NCBI GenBank assembly: GCA_023389005.1
Contig: JAEWFE010000329.1
Span: 1-5,812, forward strand
Reading direction: 5' to 3'
DNA: 5,812 bases
DNA from: Bacillota bacterium
GTDB taxonomy: Bacteria; Bacillota; Bacilli; Lactobacillales; Enterococcaceae
The notes beneath the pieces are model-generated. The model saw only the letters and a list, made by a program, of their open reading frames with translations. It was not told where the DNA came from and made no database searches. Of the stretch, positions 1 to 5,277 are shown piece after piece; positions within the stretch are counted from its first letter, which is position 1, and every line of letters starts with the position of its first letter. The position numbers and the translations under genes were made by a program.

Positions 1-402
1 GAATTAAAACCAGGTAAAGGTGGACAATTAATCCGCTCTGCTGGTACAAGTGCTCAAGTTTTAGGTAAAGAAGGTAAATACGTTCTTATCCGCCTAAACT
101 CAGGTGAAGTTCGTATGATTTTAGCAACATGCCGTGCAACAATCGGTGCTGTTGGTAACGAACAACATGAATTAATTAACATTGGTAAAGCAGGTCGCTC
201 TCGTTGGTTACGTAAACGTCCAACTGTTCGTGGTAGCGTAATGAACCCTAATGATCACCCACACGGTGGTGGTGAAGGTCGTGCACCAATCGGACGTAAA
301 GCACCAGTTTCACCTTGGGGTCAACCAGCTCTTGGCTTCAAAACACGTAACAAGAAAGCTAAATCAAACAAACTTATTGTTCGTCGTCGTAAGACTAAAT
401 AA
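1..402 (+). CDS. rplB: 50S ribosomal protein L2, C-terminal part (5' end outside window)
   Basis: L2 is a primary 23S rRNA-binding protein needed for subunit association, tRNA binding and peptidyl-transferase activity. The reading frame is open from base 1, so the gene starts upstream; 133 residues and a TAA stop are visible. As L2 is usually about 276 residues, roughly the last half is present. Visible landmarks are the Gly/Lys-rich SH3-like core and, at bases 241-273, the invariant motif MNPNDHPHGGG, which holds the histidine implicated in peptidyl transfer (His229 in E. coli numbering). The protein ends in the basic tail KLIVRRRKTK. An internal ATG at 115 is in this frame but is not the start, because good L2 sequence precedes it. 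The next gene, rpsS, follows after 42 bases. Identification is certain; only the N-terminal part is missing. Confidence 0.98.
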   Translation, partial: ELKPGKGGQLIRSAGTSAQVLGKEGKYVLIRLNSGEVRMILATCRATIGAVGNEQHELINIGKAGRSRWLRKRPTVRGSVMNPNDHPHGGGEGRAPIGRKAPVSPWGQPALGFKTRNKKAKSNKLIVRRRKTK

Positions 403-413
403 TTTTTATGACC

Positions 414-426
414 ATGTGTCGCACAT
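414..426 (+). other. Small inverted repeat in the rplB-rpsS gap
   Basis: ATGTG (414-418) and CACAT (422-426) form a perfect 5-base inverted repeat around the triplet TCG, and three more T follow directly. The stem is too short for a convincing intrinsic terminator, and the S19 ribosome binding site follows at once. It may be a minor pause or RNA-stability structure, or chance. Confidence 0.25.
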
Positions 427-444
427 TTTGAGAGGAGGTTCACC

Positions 445-723
445 ATGGGTCGTAGCTTAAAGAAAGGACCTTTTGTCGATGACCATTTGATGAAAAAGGT
501 CGAAGCACAACAAGGTGTTGAAAAGAAAAAAGTAATCAAAACTTGGTCTCGTCGTTCTACAATCTTCCCAAGTTTTGTTGGATTCACAATCGCTGTGTAT
601 GATGGACGTAAACACGTGCCAGTTTACATTCAAGAAGACATGGTAGGACATAAATTAGGTGAATTTGCACCAACTAGAACTTATCGTGGCCACGCTGCAG
701 ACGATAAGAAGACAAAACGCTAG
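445..723 (+). CDS. rpsS: 30S ribosomal protein S19
   Basis: S19 sits in the head of the 30S subunit, forms a complex with S13 and contacts the A-site tRNA region and the intersubunit bridge. The 92-residue product is full length for the family. It begins with the typical MGRSLKKGPFVDDHL and contains the conserved central block around GRKHVPVYI and the C-terminal GEFAPTRTYRGH. The ATG at 445 is preceded by AGAGGAGG (431-438) at normal spacing, which fixes the start. It is the only complete gene in the window that ends in TAG; the others end in TAA. It lies between rplB and rplV, the standard order in the S10 operon. Confidence 0.98.
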   Translation: MGRSLKKGPFVDDHLMKKVEAQQGVEKKKVIKTWSRRSTIFPSFVGFTIAVYDGRKHVPVYIQEDMVGHKLGEFAPTRTYRGHAADDKKTKR

Positions 724-743
724 TCTGAGGGGAGGATATAATA

Positions 744-1091
744 ATGGCAGAACAAATTACATCAGCTAAAGCAACTGCTAAAACAGTACGTACATCTCCT
801 CGTAAAGCGCGTTTAGTTATCGATTTAATCCGAGGAAAAAGCGTTGCTGAAGCAATTGCAATTCTAAAATTCACACCAAATAAAGCTGCATCAATCATTG
901 AAAAAGTTTTAATGTCAGCTATTGCGAATGCTGAAAATAATTTTGACTTAGATGTTGAAAACTTATATGTATCTGAAGCTTTTGTTAACGAAGGACCAAC
1001 TATGAAACGTTTCCGTCCACGTGCAAAAGGATCAGCTTCACCAATCAACAAACGTACAAGTCATATTACGGTAGTCGTATCAGAAAAATAA
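744..1091 (+). CDS. rplV: 50S ribosomal protein L22
   Basis: L22 binds all domains of 23S rRNA, and its long beta-hairpin lines the nascent peptide exit tunnel. The product has 115 residues, normal length. The N-terminal TSPRKARLVIDLIRGK and the hairpin region NEGPTMKRFRPRAKG (about residues 82-96) are clear. The Met-Lys-Arg at residues 87-89 corresponds to the MKR triplet whose deletion gives macrolide resistance in E. coli; here it is intact, so nothing suggests L22-mediated resistance. The start ATG follows GAGGGGAGG (727-735). The gap from rpsS is 20 bases. The stop TAA at 1089-1091 shares its last A with the ribosome binding site of rpsC. Confidence 0.98.
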   Translation: MAEQITSAKATAKTVRTSPRKARLVIDLIRGKSVAEAIAILKFTPNKAASIIEKVLMSAIANAENNFDLDVENLYVSEAFVNEGPTMKRFRPRAKGSASPINKRTSHITVVVSEK

Positions 1092-1104
1092 GGAGGGACA
1101 ATCA

Positions 1105-1761
1105 GTGGGTCAAAAAGTACATCCAATTGGAATGCGTGTAGGCGTCATCCGTGACTGGGATGCAAAATGGTATGCTGAAAAAGAGTATGCTGAATATCTA
1201 CACGAAGATTTAAGAATTCGTAAATTTATCGCATCTAAACTTGCTGATGCCGCTGTGTCAACAGTAGAAATCGAACGTGCTGCAAATCGCGTGAACGTTT
1301 CAATCCACACAGCTAAACCAGGTATGGTTATCGGTAAAGGCGGTGCTGAAGTCGAAAACCTACGTAAAGAATTAAATAAATTAACTGGTAAACGAGTTCA
1401 CATTAACATTGTTGAAATCAAAAAACCAGATTTAGATGCTAAATTAGTCGGCGAAGGTATTGCACGTCAATTAGAAAACCGTGTTGCTTTCCGTCGTGCA
1501 CAAAAACAAGCTATCCAACGTACAATGCGTTCAGGAGCTAAAGGAATTAAAACACAAGTATCAGGTCGTTTAAACGGTGCAGATATTGCTCGTAGCGAAG
1601 GATACTCAGAAGGAACAGTTCCACTTCATACATTGCGTGCAGATATTGACTACGCATGGGAAGAAGCAGATACAACATACGGTAAACTTGGTGTTAAAGT
1701 ATGGATTTATCGTGGAGAAGTTCTTCCAACTAAAAAGAATACTGAAAAAGGAGGGAAATAA
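1105..1761 (+). CDS. rpsC: 30S ribosomal protein S3
   Basis: S3 lies at the mRNA entry channel of the 30S head and takes part in mRNA unwinding with S4 and S5. The product has 218 residues, standard for Bacillota. It begins MGQKVHPIGMRVGVIRDWD. A type II KH RNA-binding domain is marked by the GKGG loop at residues 77-80, and the C-terminal domain contains the block GRLNGADIARSE. The start is GTG at 1105, set by AGGAGGG (1091-1097); the conserved N-terminus GQKVHPIG directly after it supports this choice. Only 13 bases separate it from rplV. The last codons (Lys-Gly-Gly-Lys) also form the ribosome binding site of rplP. Confidence 0.98.
   Translation: MGQKVHPIGMRVGVIRDWDAKWYAEKEYAEYLHEDLRIRKFIASKLADAAVSTVEIERAANRVNVSIHTAKPGMVIGKGGAEVENLRKELNKLTGKRVHINIVEIKKPDLDAKLVGEGIARQLENRVAFRRAQKQAIQRTMRSGAKGIKTQVSGRLNGADIARSEGYSEGTVPLHTLRADIDYAWEEADTTYGKLGVKVWIYRGEVLPTKKNTEKGGK
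1748..1755 (+). promoter_or_regulatory. Ribosome binding site of rplP inside rpsC
   Basis: AAGGAGGG lies within the last codons of rpsC and sits 9 bases before the rplP ATG at 1765. Ribosomes finishing S3 cover this site, so translation of S3 and L16 is probably coupled (inference). Confidence 0.85.
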
Positions 1762-1764
1762 GAC

Positions 1765-2199
1765 ATGTTAGTACCAAAACGTGTAAAACACCGTCGTGAA
1801 TTCCGCGGTAAAATGCGTGGTGAAGCTAAAGGCGGTAAAGAAGTTACTTTTGGTGAATACGGTTTGCAAGCAGTTGAATCACATTGGATTACCAACCGTC
1901 AAATCGAAGCAGCCCGTATTGCTATGACTCGTTACATGAAACGTGGTGGGAAAGTATGGATTAAAATCTTCCCTCACAAATCTTATACTGCCAAAGCGAT
2001 TGGGGTACGTATGGGATCTGGTAAAGGGGCACCTGAAGGTTGGGTTGCACCAGTTAAACGCGGCAAAATCATGTTTGAAGTAGCTGGCGTTCCTGAAGAA
2101 GTAGCTCGTGAAGCTTTACGTCTTGCTTCTCACAAATTACCAGTAAAAACTAAAATCGTAAAACGTGAGGAAATGGGTGGTGAATCGAATGAAGGTTAA
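1765..2199 (+). CDS. rplP: 50S ribosomal protein L16
   Basis: L16 binds 23S rRNA helices near the A-site tRNA elbow and is a late assembly protein needed for full peptidyl-transferase activity. The product has 144 residues, normal length. It begins MLVPKRVKHRREFRGKMRG. The conserved VRMGSGKG block is at residues 81-88; Arg82 aligns with the arginine hydroxylated in E. coli (Arg81). Arg51 and Ile52, positions where substitutions give reduced susceptibility to evernimicin and avilamycin in enterococci and pneumococci, are in the susceptible form. The ATG is 3 bases after the rpsC stop. The last 11 bases overlap rpmC, and the C-terminal end (EEMGGESNEG) therefore carries the weak rpmC ribosome binding site. 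Confidence 0.98.
   Translation: MLVPKRVKHRREFRGKMRGEAKGGKEVTFGEYGLQAVESHWITNRQIEAARIAMTRYMKRGGKVWIKIFPHKSYTAKAIGVRMGSGKGAPEGWVAPVKRGKIMFEVAGVPEEVAREALRLASHKLPVKTKIVKREEMGGESNEG
2176..2183 (+). promoter_or_regulatory. Weak ribosome binding site of rpmC inside rplP
   Basis: GGTGGTGA differs at one base from the consensus GGAGGTGA and lies 5 bases before the ATG at 2189. It is the weakest ribosome binding site in the window. It fits expression of L29 by coupling to L16 translation across the overlap. Confidence 0.65.
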
Positions 2200-2377
2200 A
2201 GAAATCAGAGAATTAACCACTGCCGAAATGCTAGATCAAGAAAAACAATTAAAAGAAGAATTGTTCAATCTTAGATTCCAATTAGCTACAGGCCAATTAG
2301 AAAACACTGCACGAATCAAAGAAGTACGTAAATCGATTGCACGCATCAAAACTGTGTTGCGTGAACAAGCTAAGTAA
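2189..2377 (+). CDS. rpmC: 50S ribosomal protein L29
   Basis: L29 is a small helical protein at the rim of the exit tunnel, close to L23, where it contributes to the docking site for trigger factor and the signal recognition particle. From the ATG at 2189 the product is 62 residues, MKVKEIRELT to the C-terminal REQAK. It contains the signature LKEELFNLRFQLATGQLEN and the expected two-helix hairpin pattern of charged and hydrophobic residues. An in-frame ATG at 2165 would add eight residues (MRKWVVNR) unlike the family, so 2189 is preferred. The gene overlaps the end of rplP by 11 bases in another frame, which suggests translational coupling. The gap to rpsQ is 24 bases. Confidence 0.96.
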   Translation: MKVKEIRELTTAEMLDQEKQLKEELFNLRFQLATGQLENTARIKEVRKSIARIKTVLREQAK

Positions 2378-2401
2378 TCGTGGAAGGAGGCCATTCATCG
2401 T

Positions 2402-2668
2402 ATGACTGAAGAAAGAAATCAACGCAAAGTTTATCAAGGACGTGTGGTTTCTGACAAAATGGATAAAACCATTACTGTTGTCGTTGAAACAAAACGTAAC
2501 CACCCAATCTATGGTAAACGTATGAACTATTCTAAGAAATACAAAGCTCACGATGAAAACAATGAAGCAAAAGTTGGAGATATCGTGAAAATTATGGAAA
2601 CTCGTCCATTATCAGCTACAAAACGTTTCCGTCTAGTAGAGATTGTTGAAAAAGCAGTGATTATTTAA
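2402..2668 (+). CDS. rpsQ: 30S ribosomal protein S17
   Basis: S17 is a primary 16S rRNA-binding protein of the 30S body with an OB-fold. The product has 88 residues, normal for Bacillota. It begins MTEERNQRKVYQGRVVSDKMDKT and contains the conserved ETKRNHPIYGKR and the C-terminal ETRPLSATKRFRLV signature. The ATG follows AAGGAGG (2384-2390) with 11 bases between, slightly long. No alternative in-frame start lies between them. This is the last gene of the S10 part of the cluster and is followed by a 61-base gap before the first spc gene. Its last residues (EKAVII) are typical of enterococcal-like S17 from memory. Confidence 0.97.
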   Translation: MTEERNQRKVYQGRVVSDKMDKTITVVVETKRNHPIYGKRMNYSKKYKAHDENNEAKVGDIVKIMETRPLSATKRFRLVEIVEKAVII

Positions 2669-2688
2669 TCAACGAGATTTTCCTATAT

Positions 2689-2711
2689 AGATTTCAAATA
2701 TTGTCAAATCT
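2689..2711 (+). other. Weak inverted repeat at the S10/spc junction
   Basis: In the 61-base AT-rich gap between rpsQ and rplN, AGATTT (2689-2694) can pair with AAATCT (2706-2711) around an 11-base loop. A second AGATTT at 2675-2680 could pair with the same partner. The stem is only 6 bases and no T-run follows, so it is not a convincing terminator. TATATA at 2684-2689 has no matching -35 box, so no promoter is called either. The rest of the gap holds only the rplN ribosome binding site. Confidence 0.2.
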
Positions 2712-2729
2712 GAAAGGAGGATACACATC

Positions 2730-3098
2730 GTGATCCAAGCAGAAAGTCGTTTAAAAGTTGCTGATAACTCAGGCGCTCGTGAAATCCTAACGATTAAAGT
2801 TTTAGGCGGATCTGGCCGTAAAACTGCCAATATCGGTGACGTGATTGTTGCTACGGTTAAACAAGCAACGCCAGGTGGTGTTGTCAAAAAAGGTGACGTT
2901 GTTAAAGCCGTTATCGTTCGTACAAAATCAGGAGCTCGTCGTGCAGACGGTTCATATATTAAATTTGATGAAAATGCTGCGGTAATTATCCGTGATGATA
3001 AGAGCCCACGTGGAACTCGTATCTTCGGACCAGTTGCTCGTGAATTACGCGAAAACAACTTCATGAAGATCGTTTCACTAGCACCAGAAGTATTATAA
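2730..3098 (+). CDS. rplN: 50S ribosomal protein L14
   Basis: L14 binds 23S rRNA near the sarcin-ricin region, forms intersubunit bridges with 16S rRNA and is the docking site of the silencing factor RsfS. The product has 122 residues, exactly the usual length. It begins MIQAESRLKVADNSGAREI and contains the family block KKGDVVKAVIVRTKSGARR, ending in FMKIVSLAPEVL. The start is GTG at 2730, preceded by GAAAGGAGG (2712-2720) at 9 bases; the conserved second residue onward supports it. It is the first gene of the spc part. The TAA stop is followed directly by an in-frame TAG (3099-3101), a tandem stop. Confidence 0.98.
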   Translation: MIQAESRLKVADNSGAREILTIKVLGGSGRKTANIGDVIVATVKQATPGGVVKKGDVVKAVIVRTKSGARRADGSYIKFDENAAVIIRDDKSPRGTRIFGPVARELRENNFMKIVSLAPEVL

Positions 3099-3132
3099 TA
3101 GGTCAATAAAACATAAGGAGGTGCTAAGATAG

Positions 3133-3444
3133 ATGTTTGTTAAAAAAGGCGATAAAGTTAAAGTTATCACTGGAAAAGACAAAAATAAGGAAGGCGTAGT
3201 TTTAGCTGCCCTACCTAAAAAAGATAAAGTCATCGTTGAAGGTGTAAACATTGTGAAAAAACACCAAAAACCTTCTCAAGCTGCTCCTCAAGGTGGAATC
3301 GTTGAAGTTGAAGCGCCAATTCACGTATCTAACGTAATGGTAATCGATCCTTCAAACGGACAACCTACAAAAGTTGCTTACAAAGAAGTTGATGGCAAAA
3401 AAGTCCGCGTTTCTAAGAAAACCGGTGAAGTTTTAGATAAATAA
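3133..3444 (+). CDS. rplX: 50S ribosomal protein L24
   Basis: L24 is one of the assembly-initiating proteins of the 50S subunit, binding the 5' part of 23S rRNA close to the tunnel exit. The product has 103 residues, typical of Bacillota. The N-terminal KOW motif (about residues 3-32, MFVKKGDKVKVITGKDKNKEG onward) is clear, and the VEGVNIVKKHQKPSQ block follows. The C-terminal end is lysine-rich (KKVRVSKKTGEVLDK). The ATG is preceded by AAGGAGGTG (3115-3123), one of the strongest ribosome binding sites here. It lies 34 bases after rplN and 28 bases before rplE, the standard spc order. Confidence 0.98.
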   Translation: MFVKKGDKVKVITGKDKNKEGVVLAALPKKDKVIVEGVNIVKKHQKPSQAAPQGGIVEVEAPIHVSNVMVIDPSNGQPTKVAYKEVDGKKVRVSKKTGEVLDK

Positions 3445-3472
3445 GAAAAATAAGGAAGGAGGGGCTTACTGA

Positions 3473-4012
3473 ATGAACCGCCTTAAAGAAAAATATACAA
3501 AAGAAGTTGTTCCATCTTTAATGGAAAAATTTGAATATAGCTCAGTGATGCAAGTGCCTAAAGTTGAAAAGATTGTTATCAACATGGGTGTTGGTGATGC
3601 TGTATCAAACGCTAAAAACTTAGATAAAGCTGTTGAAGAATTACAATTAATTTCAGGTCAAAAACCTTTAATTACTAAAGCTAAGAAATCAATCGCTGGT
3701 TTCCGTTTACGTGAAGGAATGCCAATTGGTGCGAAAGTTACTTTACGTGGTGAAAGAATGTACGAATTTTTAGATAAATTAGTTACTGTTTCACTTCCAC
3801 GTGTGCGTGACTTCCACGGTGTAAGCAAAAAAGCCTTTGATGGACGTGGAAACTACACTTTAGGTGTGAAAGAACAATTAATCTTCCCTGAAGTGGACTA
3901 CGATTTAGTAGACAAAGTACGTGGTATGGATATCGTAATTGTAACTACAGCTCAAACAGATGAAGAATCTCGTGAGTTGTTAACACAATTAGGCATGCCA
4001 TTTGCAAAATAA
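3473..4012 (+). CDS. rplE: 50S ribosomal protein L5
   Basis: L5 binds 5S rRNA with L18 in the central protuberance and touches the P-site tRNA. The product has 179 residues, normal length. It begins MNRLKEKYTKEVVPSLMEKF. The signature region ISGQKPLITKAKKSIAGFR and following residues (about 60-86) includes the loop that reaches the P-site tRNA. The ATG is preceded by AAGGAGGGG (3456-3464). In E. coli, S8 represses the spc operon by binding the mRNA around the rplE start; the 28-base leader here is purine-rich and shows no stem of that kind, so that control is not evident. The stop TAA is followed directly by a second in-frame TAA. Confidence 0.98.
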   Translation: MNRLKEKYTKEVVPSLMEKFEYSSVMQVPKVEKIVINMGVGDAVSNAKNLDKAVEELQLISGQKPLITKAKKSIAGFRLREGMPIGAKVTLRGERMYEFLDKLVTVSLPRVRDFHGVSKKAFDGRGNYTLGVKEQLIFPEVDYDLVDKVRGMDIVIVTTAQTDEESRELLTQLGMPFAK

Positions 4013-4030
4013 TAAAAGGAGGCGAACTAC

Positions 4031-4216
4031 GTGGCTAAAAAATCAATGATTGCTAAAAACAAACGTCCTGCAAAATTCTCAACTCAAGAATATACTCGTT
4101 GCGAACGTTGCGGACGTCCACATTCAGTTTATCGTAAATTTAAACTTTGCCGTATTTGCTTCCGCGAACTTGCCTATAAAGGTCAAATTCCCGGCGTGAA
4201 GAAAGCTAGCTGGTAA
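4031..4216 (+). CDS. rpsN: 30S ribosomal protein S14, zinc-binding type
   Basis: S14 is a late-binding protein in the 30S head, near S3 and S19. The 61-residue product is the short zinc-ribbon (type Z) form rather than the roughly 89-100-residue zinc-free form. Four cysteines at residues 24, 27, 40 and 43 make two CxxC pairs in CERCGRPHSVYRKFKLCRIC and coordinate one zinc ion (family knowledge). The C-terminal GQIPGVKKASW is typical. The start is GTG at 4031, set by AAGGAGG (4016-4022) with 8 bases of spacing. The gene is 18 bases after rplE. Many Bacillota also carry a zinc-free paralogue elsewhere, induced under zinc limitation; nothing of it is in this window. Confidence 0.98.
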   Translation: MAKKSMIAKNKRPAKFSTQEYTRCERCGRPHSVYRKFKLCRICFRELAYKGQIPGVKKASW

Positions 4217-4252
4217 AAAAGTTAAATTCGCATAAAGGAGGTAAATCATCTA

Positions 4253-4651
4253 ATGGTCATGACAGATCCAATTGCAGATTTTCTAACTCGCATTCGTAAT
4301 GCAAACATGGTTAAACATGAAGTTTTAGAAGTACCTGCATCAAAAATCAAACGTGACATCGCTGAAATCTTAAAACGTGAAGGTTTCGTACGTGATGTAG
4401 AATATATCGAAGATGACAAACAAGGCGTAATCCGTGTGTTCTTAAAATACGGTAAAAACGGCGAACGTGTTATCACTAACTTAAAACGTATCTCAAAACC
4501 AGGTTTACGTGCTTACGTAAAAGCTGACGAAGTACCTAAAGTATTAAATGGTTTAGGGATCGCAATTATCTCAACTTCTGAAGGTGTAATCACTGATAAA
4601 GAAGCTAGAGCTAAAAACATCGGTGGCGAAGTTGTCGCTTACGTATGGTAA
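4253..4651 (+). CDS. rpsH: 30S ribosomal protein S8
   Basis: S8 is a primary binder of 16S rRNA helix 21 that organises the central domain of the 30S subunit; in E. coli it is also the translational repressor of the spc operon. The product has 132 residues, the usual length. It begins MVMTDPIADFLTRIRNANM and ends with the signature STSEGVITDKEARAK and GGEVVAYVW. Two in-frame ATG codons (4253, 4259) are possible; 4253 is preferred because AAAGGAGGT (4234-4242) is at usable distance and the MVMTDPIAD start is conserved in Bacillota. The gaps are 36 bases upstream (no structure seen) and 28 bases downstream. Confidence 0.98.
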   Translation: MVMTDPIADFLTRIRNANMVKHEVLEVPASKIKRDIAEILKREGFVRDVEYIEDDKQGVIRVFLKYGKNGERVITNLKRISKPGLRAYVKADEVPKVLNGLGIAIISTSEGVITDKEARAKNIGGEVVAYVW

Positions 4652-4679
4652 GAATTAATCAACGAGGAGGTGTCTGATA

Positions 4680-5216
4680 GTGAGCCGTATCGGTAATAAA
4701 GTTGTTGTTCTTCCTCAAGGTGTGGAAGTCAAACAAAACGGAAACGAAATTACAGTCAAAGGTCCTAAAGGTGAATTAACTCGTACTTTCTCAGAAGATA
4801 TCAAAATGAATATCGAAGGTAATGAAGTGACTTTCACTCGTCCAAATGACTCAAAAGAAATGAAAACAATTCACGGAACTACTCGCGCAATCTTCCATAA
4901 CATGGTTGTTGGTGTAAGCGAAGGTTTCCAAAAAGCATTAGAATTAATCGGGGTTGGGTACCGTGCACAATTACAAGGTTCAAAACTTGTATTAAACGTA
5001 GGTTACTCTCATCCTGTTGAAATTACTGCTCCTGCAGGTATAACTTTTGAAGTTCCATCTAACACACAAGTTGTTGTTAAAGGAATCAGCAAAGAAGCTG
5101 TAGGTGAAATTGCAGCGAACATTCGTGGTGTTCGTCCGCCAGAACCTTATAAAGGTAAAGGTATTCGCTATGTTGGTGAATATGTACGCCGTAAAGAAGG
5201 TAAAACTGGTAAATAA
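4680..5216 (+). CDS. rplF: 50S ribosomal protein L6
   Basis: L6 binds 23S rRNA near the factor-binding site at the base of the L7/L12 stalk and is important for late 50S assembly. The product has 178 residues, normal length, with the two tandem alpha/beta L6 domains expected. It begins MSRIGNKVVVLPQGVEV, and the C-terminal signature PPEPYKGKGIRY is at residues 153-164. The start is GTG at 4680, preceded by GAGGAGGTG (4664-4672). The TAA stop (5214-5216) is unusual in that its last two bases start the perfect inverted repeat described at 5215-5240. The gap to rplR is 61 bases, long for this cluster. Confidence 0.98.
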   Translation: MSRIGNKVVVLPQGVEVKQNGNEITVKGPKGELTRTFSEDIKMNIEGNEVTFTRPNDSKEMKTIHGTTRAIFHNMVVGVSEGFQKALELIGVGYRAQLQGSKLVLNVGYSHPVEITAPAGITFEVPSNTQVVVKGISKEAVGEIAANIRGVRPPEPYKGKGIRYVGEYVRRKEGKTGK

Positions 5217-5240
5217 TCGTAAACAACATTGTTTACGATT
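5215..5240 (+). promoter_or_regulatory. Perfect 12-base inverted repeat (hairpin) between rplF and rplR, function unknown
   Basis: AATCGTAAACAA (5215-5226) and TTGTTTACGATT (5229-5240) are exact reverse complements separated by CA. In RNA this would most likely fold as an 11-base-pair stem with the loop ACAU. The left arm begins in the rplF stop codon, so a ribosome terminating there would cover it. What follows is GC-rich rather than T-rich, so it is not a standard intrinsic terminator, and downstream genes must be transcribed through it. It could be an RNase processing or mRNA-stability site, an attenuator, a protein-binding RNA, or a DNA operator. The structure is plain in the sequence; the function is unknown. 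Confidence 0.7.
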
Positions 5241-5262
5241 CGCGGCTTAGGCCAGCATAATA

Positions 5263-5272
5263 AAAGAGGTGA
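5263..5272 (+). promoter_or_regulatory. Ribosome binding site deciding the rplR start
   Basis: AAAGAGGTGA matches the consensus AAGGAGGTGA at nine of ten positions and ends 5 bases before the GTG at 5278. The in-frame GTG at 5269 is part of this site and therefore cannot be its start codon. Confidence 0.85.
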
Positions 5273-5277
5273 CAATT

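Noticed and set aside
251..587. Overlapping open frames on both strands around the end of rplB and the start of rpsS (251-460 plus strand, 321-587 minus strand)
   Set aside because: They cross the boundary of two certain genes in other frames and look like low-complexity read-through of their codons.
608..627. Inverted repeat GTAAAC (608-613) and GTTTAC (622-627) inside rpsS, resembling the core of the 5215-5240 hairpin
   Set aside because: It is only 6 bases with an 8-base loop, lies in conserved coding sequence (around HVPVY), and is explained by codon content.
674..1051. A 125-codon open frame on the minus strand opposite the end of rpsS and most of rplV
   Set aside because: It is a shadow of rplV codon bias on the opposite strand, with no family resemblance.
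1577..1771. A 64-codon plus-strand frame inside the end of rpsC
   Set aside because: It is out of frame with S3, lacks a ribosome binding site and has no recognisable content.
2660..2692. Possible internal promoter with TATATA at 2684-2689
   Set aside because: No -35 box at 16-18 bases upstream; the best hexamers there match TTGACA poorly. AT-rich gaps give such -10 look-alikes by chance.
2669..3106. A 145-codon open frame on the minus strand opposite rplN
   Set aside because: It mirrors a certain, strongly coding ribosomal gene, has no recognisable protein features and no separate upstream ribosome binding site of note.
2665..4666. Exact 12-base direct repeat TTAATCAACGAG at 2665-2676 (end of rpsQ) and 4655-4666 (before rplF)
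   Set aside because: About one 12-base match is expected by chance in a window of this size, and the two copies are in different contexts (one spans a stop codon, the other runs into a ribosome binding site).
5215..5240. Reading the rplF-rplR hairpin as an intrinsic terminator
   Set aside because: The stem has few GC pairs and is followed by CGCGGC rather than a T-run, and essential genes lie directly downstream.
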